Positions 55,283 through 64,000 of a stretch of 64,000 bases of DNA are shown here, one piece after another. Each line of letters begins with the position of its first letter. Within the stretch, counting starts at the first letter, position 1. The translations under genes were made by a program, and so were the position numbers. This DNA comes from Saposhnikovia divaricata (taxonomy: Eukaryota > Streptophyta > Magnoliopsida > Apiales > Apiaceae): the NCBI GenBank assembly GCA_036435485.1, contig CM071597.1, forward strand, positions 6,751,881 to 6,815,880, written 5' to 3'. The notes below the pieces were generated by a model that saw only the letters and a list, made by a program, of their open reading frames with translations, searched no databases and had not been told where the DNA came from.

Positions 55283-56649
55283 AAAGCAAAATTATTTATA
55301 CCAAAAAATTGATCCAAAACTCGTACAAGTCAAGTCTTGACTTTTTTTGAAAAAAAACTAAAAATATCTATATCGAAAGACTAGATTGACCCTAGTCCCA
55401 GTTTTTAATTGAGTCCTCAAACAACTTTATTAATATCTTTATGCATGTTTAAATTAATTTTAAAATTGTGTGTGATTTTTAATAAATATTTTTCCATGTG
55501 ACCTAAAGTTCATTTGGAAGATTGAAAAACACTCCACTGCTAATTTTTAGTTTAATAGGTTTGATAATGCTTTCGATCCACTTGCAAGTGGTGTGGCACT
55601 TTGTGGAAATCACTTAATCAAAATAAGGTCTTTTGAATTTTGCAAGGAAAAAAAACTTAATAAAAATATTACATTCCATTTTTCGTTTTGTAATTTATAT
55701 CTATCTTATTAATATCACTTCTTATAAATACTTTTGTAAATTAATTTCCGCTATCTTTTGTTGAATTATAAATATATCCGGTCTCTATGATTTAATAGAA
55801 CATTACTTAGTGGGTCATAAGTAAATCAAAAGTTCAAAAAAACAAAGGCGGTGAAACAAGCAATTAATTAAAAAAAACTTGTCACTACATAAAAAGAAAA
55901 CAAACAATCTTCATACAAATATGGAAAGAATTGGACTTGAGGACATTCATTCATTTATAAAAGAAAAATGCTAAAGATACCAAATTGGTACCAAAAATTG
56001 TTATCAAATAATTTTGATTGGTTATAATTGTAATGGGTTCGTCAGGGGCATCCCATTAAAACATTCCAAAATGTAAAGAAATACCTAATTTGGTAAACCG
56101 TTACACATCATTTGTGCCGCAAGCAGAATATGACATTACACGGTCCACATTGGTGGACCGGTATACCAAGTCTTTCGTGGCTACATTTTTCACAGTTACG
56201 AACTTTTTTATTCAAAACAAATGTGAGTGGGTGAGGATGGAGTTTGTCTATAATTATATCAGTAGTCCCGAACTTGACATACTTGTACTCGCGAAAAGAG
56301 ACTTTTCAATACAAGCAGGATGAAATGAAAGATCACAAGTACTACTGCAACGATAGAACCATTTGTTTGTGTCTATTTTTATAGAGCAATATTCACAGTC
56401 AAACTCATGCTCATGTTCCTCCACCATGCCAACATCATATCTCAATTCCAAGGGGTGTTGATCCCACCTATGTTTTTATGTTCTTACCTTCATAATACAT
56501 TTTCCACATATGTAGAAGTTATATTTTTCACATATGTACTTTATAAGGTTATATCCGTATCAGCATGCATTACATCTATGAAAAGGGCAAAGAACTTGAT
56601 CAAGTTGGTGATGGTGAGCTTTGTGTTTGATAACTTTTGGTAAGCTTAC
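55283..56649 (-). pseudogene. Fourth DC1 remnant with its 3' flank
   Basis: From about 55560 the sequence follows the DC1 3' flank seen at 11640-12240 and 16800-17400, more diverged. Minus-strand coding remains at 56643-56254 include LPKVIKHKAHHHQLDQVLC, LELRYDVGMVEEHEHEFDCE and SFHPACIEKSL, with stops and frame changes between them. It is cut at 56649 by an Athila LTR. 55283-55560 shows nothing recognisable. Confidence 0.8.
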
Positions 56650-58220
56650 TGATAAGTGGATTTCATATCCACTTGGAACGCTTCGTTTCGGCTTAATTTG
56701 GTGTCTTGACCTCAAGTATGTTGTGTTTTTAATGTGTTTTTGTCTAGTTATGCAGGTTCGTAAAATATCGGCTAGGGTTTTTGATTTCCCTATGCTACCA
56801 TGAAGATTCATGAGTCAAAGGATTGAAGACGGGAACTAACGAAAAAGGACTAGGAGAAAACGGTGAAAAAACGAAGAAAATAACACAAAATCAGAAGCCG
56901 GCAGTTTGCAGTAGCGCGGCTGCGCCACAGGACAGCGCAGGCAGTGCCAGAATAGTGCAGAGCAGTGCTGGCAGCGCTACACATGGCGCAGGGGCACTGC
57001 GGTCTCCTGGAAAAATCCTAAATTTTTGTCCTATTTCGATTTTGAGTAATATTTTTTGGACTTTTCTTGTTGGAAAAGAATTTTGAGGCCTATATAAACA
57101 ATACCTATCATTGTAATTCGAACCAACACCCTTCATAACACTGAGAGAGAGTCAGAGACGGAGATTCAGACTTGGAGAAGGATTTCAAAGATCGTGACAT
57201 TCTATGGAGATCTAGATCTACTTTTGTTTTCTTCTAATTAGGCGATACTCTTGGATGTTTTTTGGATTTGTTTTCTTAAACTCTTTACTCTAGTTTATTT
57301 GTATTCTTTCATACGTTGTTTATTACCATGGTTTCATCAGATCCCATGATGACGAGCCGTTCTATTATGAACTAATCATTGTCATGGGATTCTAACGGAT
57401 TTATTTATGTAGTTTAGTAGTTTGATTGCTTTAAAGATTTGTGTGTGATGAATTATTGATATCCTTGTATGGTTGTGCTTATTCTTCTTGGATGCGTAGC
57501 TAACATCTAAGTTGCCTTGTTAATCTCTTGTGAAGCGACAGTGGATCTTGAGATTTAGAACTTGTCATGCTAGCATATCATGTATGTTTTGATATCATGA
57601 TTAGTAGTGTAATTTGAACCATATTATGCTGCCCTATGTGATCATAATGGATAACTGTGCTTAAACCGTTATGTTTTCAAATATTATAGACATATAGGGT
57701 CTAAACATAATTGGTGTCAACCCATCTTCTATCTCTTTTGTGGATGTATGAGTAGATTGGTATTCGTATACCGACAGGTAGCCTATACTTGTTTCGTGTT
57801 ATCCGATCAGTTATCATAACCATCACATGCATTGATTAAAGGCATCAACTCTAAGTGAAGTATTTAATGAAGTTAGGATCCCATGTTTTTAATTCTCATA
57901 AGTAATTTTATTTTAATTTTTATTAGTTAAGTAATTCTTAGTCTTGTTAATTTGCTTCTTAGTTAATTTAGATAATCATAACCCATCTTTGATATTGTCT
58001 TAGCAGTGAATAATAATCATACATTGTTGAATAAGTGCATAAATCTATATTGAAACTAAACCAGTCTCTGTGGGAACGAACTCAACTTCATCATATATTA
58101 CTTGTGACCGCGTACGCTTACGTGAATTAGTGCGAACAAGTTTTTGGCGTCGCTGCCGGGAACTCGGTGTTGTTTATAGTTTATGTGCTTGTCATCAGTG
58201 GTCATCAGTCGTTTTAAGAC
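56650..58220 (+). mobile_element. Athila-E: 5' LTR and start of internal region
   Basis: LTR 56650-58138 (1489 bp) starts TGATAAGTGGATTTCATATC and ends ...GCGAACA; the PBS TGGCGTCGCTGCCGGGAA follows at 58145. About 60 further bases match the Athila-C leader (TTTATGTGCTTGTCATCAGT), then similarity stops. No gag remains. Confidence 0.87.
56890..57005 (+). repeat. GC-rich patch in the Athila-E LTR
   Basis: CAGCGC, GTGCAG and GGCGCAG-type blocks recur in an otherwise AT-rich LTR, in the same place as the GC-rich patch of Athila-C but with a different sequence. Confidence 0.7.
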
Positions 58221-58420
58221 CACTGTTAAAGCATAAGAATTAAACCAAATAAATTAAAGCATTAAACACAATTGTTTGAGCACCACATTAAACCAAATAA
58301 AGACAATTATTTAAGCAAATAAATTAATGCATTAAAGACAATTGTTCAAGCAAATAAATTAGAAAACATTCGATTACATTAAAGTAAACATAAAGCCGAA
58401 TACAAGTATTTGAAGAGTCA
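58221..58420. other. AT-rich junction DNA
   Basis: Contains three imperfect copies of AATAAATTAA-GCATTAAA-type sequence. No gene is seen. Confidence 0.5.
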
Positions 58421-58840
58421 CTTCCTCGCCTCCCACAACACATGGCTACCTGTATGACACTGTCTCCCCTTGCCCTTCACATTTCTTGGTGGTTGTTGCC
58501 TAATATGGGCCTCCTCGTTAGCCTCTTCCTCGCTACTGGAGGAAGGCTGTACAGGTGCAAACTCTCAAAACCCCTGAGCTTGGGGCGTCTATAGGAGTGA
58601 CTGCGAACGACCTCCAAAAGTCATCTGCGAACTACCTCCAAAAGTCATCTGTGACTGGTCAAACTGGGAAGGGTCCTGAAATCCACCAAAAGACCCACCC
58701 ATATCCCATGCACCTGTCATCTAGGAACCTGACTGCGAACCAGCTGGAAATGTCATGTAAGAATGGTCTTGGAAGGCACCAAAAGACCCACCCATCTGGG
58801 AAGTAGACTGTGAACCACCTGCATACGTCATCTGAGACTA
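58421..58840 (-). pseudogene. C-terminal part of an unknown low-complexity protein
   Basis: A minus-strand frame ends at a TGA near 58421 with RNVKGKGRQCHTGSHVLWEA, preceded by a Ser/Glu run (SSSSEEEANEEAH) and Gly/Ser/Phe repeats containing SQMTFGG and MGGSFG units. Stops (TAG and TGA at about 58590 and 58569, another TAG near 58730) break it. The flanking + strand carries Mutator transposase, so it may be another ORF of the same transposon. The family is not recognised. Confidence 0.55.
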
Positions 58841-58847
58841 GAAAGGG

Positions 58848-59521
58848 GGTGAAGCATGATGTGCACTACCAGAAGTGTGTGAAGCATAACGTACATAATG
58901 TCAAATACATGAAAGCATGGAGAGGGAAGCAGTTGGCGGTTGAGGATATATACGGCAAGTGGAGCACAACATACGACATACTACCACAATTCTTCATGGC
59001 CATTGCCCATTACAACCCTGGGAGTGCTGTTGTGATTAACGTAGTACCAAAATAAAAAAGTAGCACATCAATCCATTTGCAAGCATGTTTTCTTCTGCCT
59101 TAAAGCAGTGATGGACGGTTGGTAACATGCCGGACCTGTACTTTCAATCGATGGTACATTTCTGAAGGGCAAATACAATGGGAAGTTACTCATTGCCATG
59201 GGTGTTGATTCCAACAATCATCAATACCCCGTATGTTATGCATTGGTTGAGGAAGAGTTTGAGGATAACTGGGGTTGGTTTTTAGGACTGCTGCGTGAGC
59301 ATGTTTACAAGGACAGGATGCGTGTTTGCATAATATCAGACCGTGCTGCTGGAATTCTCACAGCAATATCGAATCCAGCCTACAAGAAGGTGAAGAAAAA
59401 GAGTGGCACAAGGGGACAGTCCGTAAGAATTCGAACTGAAATGGACCAGTCAAGATCGGGGATAAAATGTAGTCGGTGTAAGCAAGAAGGACATACAAAA
59501 TGGAGCAGACTTTGTCCATAG
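58848..59521 (+). pseudogene. Mutator-like (MULE) transposase remnant
   Basis: Frame pieces: 58860-59055 with WRGKQLAVEDIYGKWSTTYD and HYNPGSAVVINV, then across a frame change SIDGTFLKGKYNGKLLIAMG and 59198-59521 with VDSNNHQYPVCYALVEEEFE, NWGWFLGLLREH, IISDRAAGILTAI. These are the MULE catalytic-domain landmarks: Asp in SIDGTFLKG and the SDR Asp. It then jumps to a C-terminal zinc knuckle CSRCKQEGHTKWSRLC, so roughly the C-terminal half, including the SWIM zinc finger, is deleted. Confidence 0.88.
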
Positions 59522-59839
59522 TCCCCCAGAGCCTTCTGGTTGATGAAATCAAGTCTTTACATGTCTGGTGTCATTTTACTTCATGCATGTAATTTGTTTA
59601 TCCTGATTTGATTTGGTATTAACTGTTTTGTGTGATTTTATTTTTCCCACGTACTTTGGCTCGTAATAGTTGTATTTGTGTGCTTCTTATCAATTTCATT
59701 TCAATTATGAAAACACTGCAGTTTTGTTTTACGTAAAGGCATATATGATTTTGTGGTTGAAACATAACAAATGCCATCAATTATGAAATCATAGCAATTG
59801 CAGAAATTAACACACTTCGAATAATAAAATTACAATAAT
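59522..59839. other. Spacer
   Basis: AT-rich 3' flank of the transposase remnant; no gene seen. Confidence 0.5.
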
Positions 59840-60268
59840 CTACTCCTCGTCGGACATGTCGCAGTCCGATTGATTTTCAGGACTTATGCTCCACTGATGA
59901 TATTGTCTAGATTGTAGGATGTCTCCGTCCTCTGCACACATCCTCGCATCTTTTGCTAGGTTGTATCATCGTACGCGCAAACACATTCGATTCTCCTCCT
60001 CTCGTGCACAAAATAGTGCAGCTTCCAGTTGTCGAGGAGTGTCATGTGGCATGGATTTAGCACGCTGTTTTACTACTCGTAGCCCATACTCTTGACATTG
60101 GTCAACACAAATGTCAAGAGTTCATGCATGCCATTCCCACTCCCTTTGCATTGTTGCTACTGAAAGAGTTGAGTAATAATGATTAGGGTTCAACGAGTAA
60201 CCAAATTCATCTTCACACACCCAACTCCTACTCATAGCTCTAAAAATATCACCAGGAATATAAGACAT
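59840..60268 (-). pseudogene. Unknown 142-residue protein with two in-frame TGA codons
   Basis: From ATG at 60268-60266 (MSYIPGDIFRAMSRSWVCED) one frame runs 143 codons to TAG at 59842-59840, interrupted by two TGA codons: after EWEWHA, and after RMCLRVR. Both would be restored by a single C-to-T reversal (CGA Arg), as expected of CpG decay. The visible protein is Cys/Arg/Glu-rich and acidic at the end (DCDMSDEE). No family is recognised. It lies between the MULE remnant and the small gene at 61031, and could belong to the same element. Confidence 0.6.
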
Positions 60269-61030
60269 TTTGTGTCGATGATAATTATTTTGGTTACATA
60301 TTTATAGTGAAACGGACTGTTATTTCCCACTTGGATTATTATCCACCACTTGCATTATTTCAGCTACCACCGAGAAACCACCGGAACAAATAATTTATGT
60401 TTGTATGAATTGTACCCACATCTTCTACTCACGTTGTGAAGAATCTCGTGCACGTACAGTAATCTGCAACAAACACTGAAAGTTCTGGAAAGATAAAAAT
60501 TGAGTGGTCGCATCTTCTTATATTCACCGTGTTATGATTTTACCATTGCTGTTTAAGCTTCCCGTGAATGCACAGCAAAAAAACAACAAGAATCTTTGCA
60601 GTCCTGAAAAAGCATTGTAAAAAGATCACCGAAATTTCTTGTCGAATTGAAAACAAGGATGCTAGTCTGTAAAAAGCTGTGAGGTCCCGTCAATAGTAAC
60701 ATTATTACGACAATCTCATGAATGCACAGGAAAAACAAAACATGAATATTTGCACTATTGCAAAATCATTATAATAATTTGTACAATACTCTGAAGAAAA
60801 GCTGAAAAGTTATGTGAAATTAAAAAATTGGGCAAAGTCTGTATAAAGTAGTGTAGTCCCGTCAACAGTAACATATATTTCATTATTTACAGATGTTGAT
60901 GTGTATTATTGACGAAGACATCTACAAATTTCTCTATAAATAGGTTCTTCTTTGTTATTCATAATCAAAACTTACTGCTTTCTTCTCACATAAGTTTTGA
61001 TCCAATTTTTTTTCAAGGCGCTTGCATCAA
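60269..61030. other. Spacer with short repeats
   Basis: Contains two similar segments (CATGAATGCACAGCAAAAAA at about 60560 and 60717, followed by CTGTAAAAAGC/CTGTATAAAG and CCCGTCAATAGTAACAT at about 60690 and 60850), a diverged ~160-bp direct duplication. TCTATAAATAGG at 60933-60944 could be a TATA box for the gene at 61031. Confidence 0.65.
60935..60942 (+). promoter_or_regulatory. Candidate TATA box
   Basis: TATAAATA about 95 bases before the ATG at 61031, suitable spacing for a short leader. Inference only. Confidence 0.45.
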
Positions 61031-61493
61031 ATGGATAGGAGGAAGGGGAAGGGAAAAATGCCGAAAACAAGTTTCTACGATGACATGGATAAGAAGAAAA
61101 AAGCAGAGGAAGAGAAGAGGAGGGCTGCATGGCTCAAGCATTATGAAGAAAGCCACTTCATAAGAAAGATGAAATTTTAAGAGCAGGTAGGGGAGAAAGG
61201 GAAAAGATTGGGTCAAGACTAAGGAGGAGCTCTATGACTTCTACTTGTACAATGATGAAATTTTGACTGAGTTCTGTGATGGTGCAGAAAAGGTAAATCA
61301 AGATTTTAAAGATCGGAAGATCTCAGAAGAGGAATGTAACCGTTTGGTGCGTGAGCTGCATGCTCGGTATGAACAAAAACTGGAGGACATCTTTGCCGCT
61401 GAGGAGGCGGAAATGGCAAAGTATGTTGAAGAACATGAGCAAGGGAACGTCAATTTCCTCCAGAAAATTGAGGAATGTAGGGCCGAGAATTAG
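61031..61493 (+). pseudogene. Small charged coiled-coil protein gene, frame broken
   Basis: ATG 61031 opens 49 codons (MDRRKGKGKMPKTSFYDDMD...FIRKMKF, TAA 61180); in another frame 61191-61493 is open for 100 codons (KDWVKTKEELYDFYLYNDEI...IEECRAEN, TAG). Both are highly charged, Lys/Glu-rich and probably helical. They look like one gene of about 155 residues broken near 61165-61190, or two exons: AAGAGCAG at 61180-61187 could be an acceptor, but no donor fits well. No family is recognised. The better-than-random codon structure and candidate TATA box favour a once-real gene. Confidence 0.55.
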
Positions 61494-62058
61494 GCACTTG
61501 GCCTAATTCAAATTTAAGAACTTGCTGTTGATTTTATATATGCTTTTAAATTTCTATGTTTGCATTTTAATTTAAGTGTGCTTCATCTCCAGTACTTTGT
61601 TTGTTTCATTTGAATAAAATTTTTATGTCGGAATTTTGAATTTTTTGTCATTTTTGGGCCTAAAAAAACATAGTTACGCATTTAATATATTAATTTTTTT
61701 CAGCTTAAACCAAAGTAGAACATCAATACTTTAATACGGAACAAAAAAAAAAAAAAGAAAAACATGTAAAAATATGTTTTTTATGGCCCTCAACATGACT
61801 CCACGAAGGAATGGTTAGGAATTGGATGTGGAGCTACCATGTTCGGACCAAAAAATAACATAGCTAGACATAATATTTTTTGAAAATTTTCGTGTTATAC
61901 CAAAGTACGAAGTTAATTTTTTAATACGGATCAAAAAAAATGAAAAAACTTTATCTACAAGTACATTTTCAAAGTCATATAAAATGCCTAATAGAAAGTA
62001 CATTTTCTAGTTACAATATTATGCCTAAGTGCTGAAAAACAAAATAAAAAGGGGCAAC
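61494..62058. other. Non-coding region with a diverged ~190-bp direct repeat
   Basis: Segments at about 61655-61740 and 61838-61935 share the order AACATAG, ACCAAAGTA(G/C), TTTTAATACGGA and CAAAAAAAA. No gene is seen. Confidence 0.65.
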
Positions 62059-62131
62059 AGAAATCGCCACTTGAAGTAGCGATTTCTGTTGAAATGGAAT
62101 TCAACATAATTCGCCACTTCAAGTGGCGTTT
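62059..62131. repeat. Two adjacent perfect-stem palindromes
   Basis: CAGAAATCGC...GCGATTTCTG (stem of ten, with ACTT-G-AAGT paired inside) is followed about 27 bases later by CGCCACTT-C-AAGTGGCG. Both share the core CGCCACTT(G/C)AAGT, and TGTTGAA/TTCAACA also pair between them. Confidence 0.9.
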
Positions 62132-64000
62132 TTTATTAAAATTCTTCAGCTATACCAGAAATGAAAATTTACATTAAGATGTGCCATATTTGAAAGCTCA
62201 ATTCTCTACTATACCAGAAAAGTAAACAAGCCAAGTTACAACATCCTAGTATTGTTTTGACTTTGTCTATGGGTCAACATGATTTAATGTTGGTTGACAG
62301 TTTTATCCTTCTTACCTCGTAGTCGTAGGTGGGTGTTTTTTTTCGTTAAAACGATAAATTATTTCATTGATATAAACTATTAGGATGAGAACGATATGGA
62401 TTAATTTAATTTTAGTGGTAAATTCTTGTTAGCTCTTATATATATTTATGAAAAATAATCCATAATATATGATAATATAATTATGATTAATTGTAAATTA
62501 AAAGAGGGAAAAATTAATATTGCGAAATTCATTTAATATTATATATTTGTATAATTTGGATTGATTTTAATTTAAAATATTAATTTATTATAAACATTTT
62601 TTGATATTAAAAGATATGTAATATATGGATATGTTAAATCAAGCAACTACTATATTTAAATTAAAATTATTAATTAACCAGTTAGTATAATAGGATGAGA
62701 ATGGTAAATATTTTTTTTAATAAAATATGATTGGTCTAAAATTTAGGAATAATCTTTGAATAATTCATAATTTTCTGATTGGCTAACTGTTTCTAACTGT
62801 ATACATGGGTAGACTCATGTATTATAATAAAAGAAGGGTATATTTATTAATTAATTTTAGAAACACTAATAAATTTAGATTTTTGGTTACTCAATGATAA
62901 ATCTAAAATTTTACTGGTTTCATGTGCCTACCTTAGAACAAATTTTAATATAAATTTAAGGTAATTTTGTAATACTGAAAAAAGTTTAAAATTTATAAAA
63001 ATGTCCCTGCACAACTCTTACTCTATAGGTATATTTTGTTATAACCTTAGGAGAGATACATGAGGGTTCTAGGCCCAGTTTTCTCAAATTTTATTATCCT
63101 TGGCACATCAAAAATTGAATCAAAGTAGAAATATCACGTGCAATTTGTATTATGTTTTGTGTTTTGTATATAAAAAATAAAATTAAATCAAGTAATATTA
63201 GGGAAAAGATGAGTTTCAACTCTTTTTTATTATTTTTTTGGTTAAAATAAAAAGAGTTCGATTACATTTTTTGTGTTTTAAGGAATAGTTTTCAAAAAAG
63301 AAATAAAAATTCTAATGGCATACTTCTTCCTTTCGTTTGATGTTGGGTCCTACAAAAATTCATAGCACTTTTGTGTAAATATGGTTGTGTTAAAACCAAT
63401 TGAGTATATCAATTAATTAATTACATTATATACTAAAAATTGTATTGATTAATTCAGGATTAACTTGTATGTGTTTAATATTTAATAAAAAGAAAGTTGA
63501 AGTATGAATATTATTAGTCTAAAATTTAGGAATGGTCTTTAATTGGTTCTAAAATAATTCCTGTTTTCTGATTGGTTAACTACATATTGTGGTAGACTCA
63601 GGTATCTACTTAAATGATAAAGCCTGAAGGCTATTTCCATGTGCTTTTACCATGTTGCCCTTATACATTTTTGAATACTACATAATCTGCCACATCACTA
63701 CACGACCACAGCACAGCACGTGTCTCTCTTTTTTATTACACAAAGCACAGATAATACCACAGCAGTTATTACCCGGAATTGAACATAAGTATATATACTT
63801 ATTACAAGATGTTAATTGAGGTCCGTAATCAAGCTTCCGCGCCACTCTTCTTCCCCTACGCTAACATGTTGGTGATGAATTCAAACACAATGACTGATTA
63901 CAGCTTCTCTCGGTATCTGTATTATGTTTTGTTCTTAACCCCCCAATTTGCAACCGGTTGTTACTGATAATTTCAAATTTCAAATTTCAGTTACTAGTAA
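62132..64000. other. AT-rich intergenic DNA
   Basis: Two diverged copies of a segment (AAAATTTAGGAAT, TTTTCTGATTGG, TAACT, GGTAGACTCA) occur at about 62735-62825 and 63520-63605. A short + strand frame at 63779-63967 has no recognisable content. No gene is called. Confidence 0.55.

Noticed and set aside
63779..63967. 62-codon frame near the right edge
   Set aside because: No motifs, no upstream elements; kept as part of the intergenic description only.

Overview
The window is nuclear DNA from a transposon-rich flowering plant, most likely a eudicot. The evidence is several plant LTR-retrotransposon lineages (Sirevirus-like and Tork-like Ty1/copia; Athila-like and Tat/Retand-like Ty3/gypsy), Helitron ends, hAT and Harbinger-type MITEs, a Mutator-like transposase, plant-specific DC1 (Cys/His-rich) gene copies and a fragment of a long-chain acyl-CoA synthetase gene. 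No species is named because nothing in the sequence fixes one. No RNA gene, CRISPR array or bacterial-style operon is visible. Almost every coding region carries stops or frameshifts, so this is largely a graveyard, although some insertions are recent.

Layout. 1-10583: a minus-strand Sirevirus-like copia element (Copia-A) with 5' LTR, PBS, gag, pol and a very large third ORF that runs off the left edge. 10584-17408: Helitron 3' ends and two direct copies of a ~1.6 kb segment carrying the 3' end of a DC1 gene, separated by ~3.5 kb of AT-rich tandem repeats. 17389-19213: a DC1 gene broken by two stops and a frameshift. 20690-23715: the 3' end of an acyl-CoA synthetase-like gene, with exons missing and an ORF-less LTR element (21096-23261) in its last large intron. 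24286-26616: two hAT-type elements with exact 8-bp target duplications, the second holding a foldback element. 27811-42510: a four-level nest. A deleted DC1 copy contains a Harbinger-type MITE (TSD TTA), which contains an internally deleted Athila element (TSD CTATT), which contains a complete Sirevirus-like element, Copia-B (TSD GTCAA). 42978-55282: a Tat/Retand-like gypsy element with an antisense spliced gene; its gag is hit by an Athila element, its pol is mostly deleted, and its 3' LTR is hit by a mini Tork element (TSD AATCG). 55283-58220: another DC1 remnant cut by an Athila LTR. 58421-61493: Mutator-like transposase remains and two small unknown genes. 61494-64000: AT-rich DNA with diverged repeats and two strong palindromes.

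How the parts relate. Copia-A and Copia-B encode closely similar gag, pol and a third ORF but have different LTRs. Each has its own short motif repeated many times: ATCCGTTGA in Copia-A, ACTATTCA in Copia-B. Both keep a C-rich-loop hairpin near the LTR 3' end whose stem sequence differs while pairing is kept. The Copia-A motif occurs in LTR, gag, pol and ORF3 and is read in different reading frames, which points to a nucleic-acid-level role. This is the most unusual signal in the window. The DC1 copies at 12.1, 17.4, 27.8 and 56.3 kb mark an old local gene cluster that served as landing ground for the transposons.
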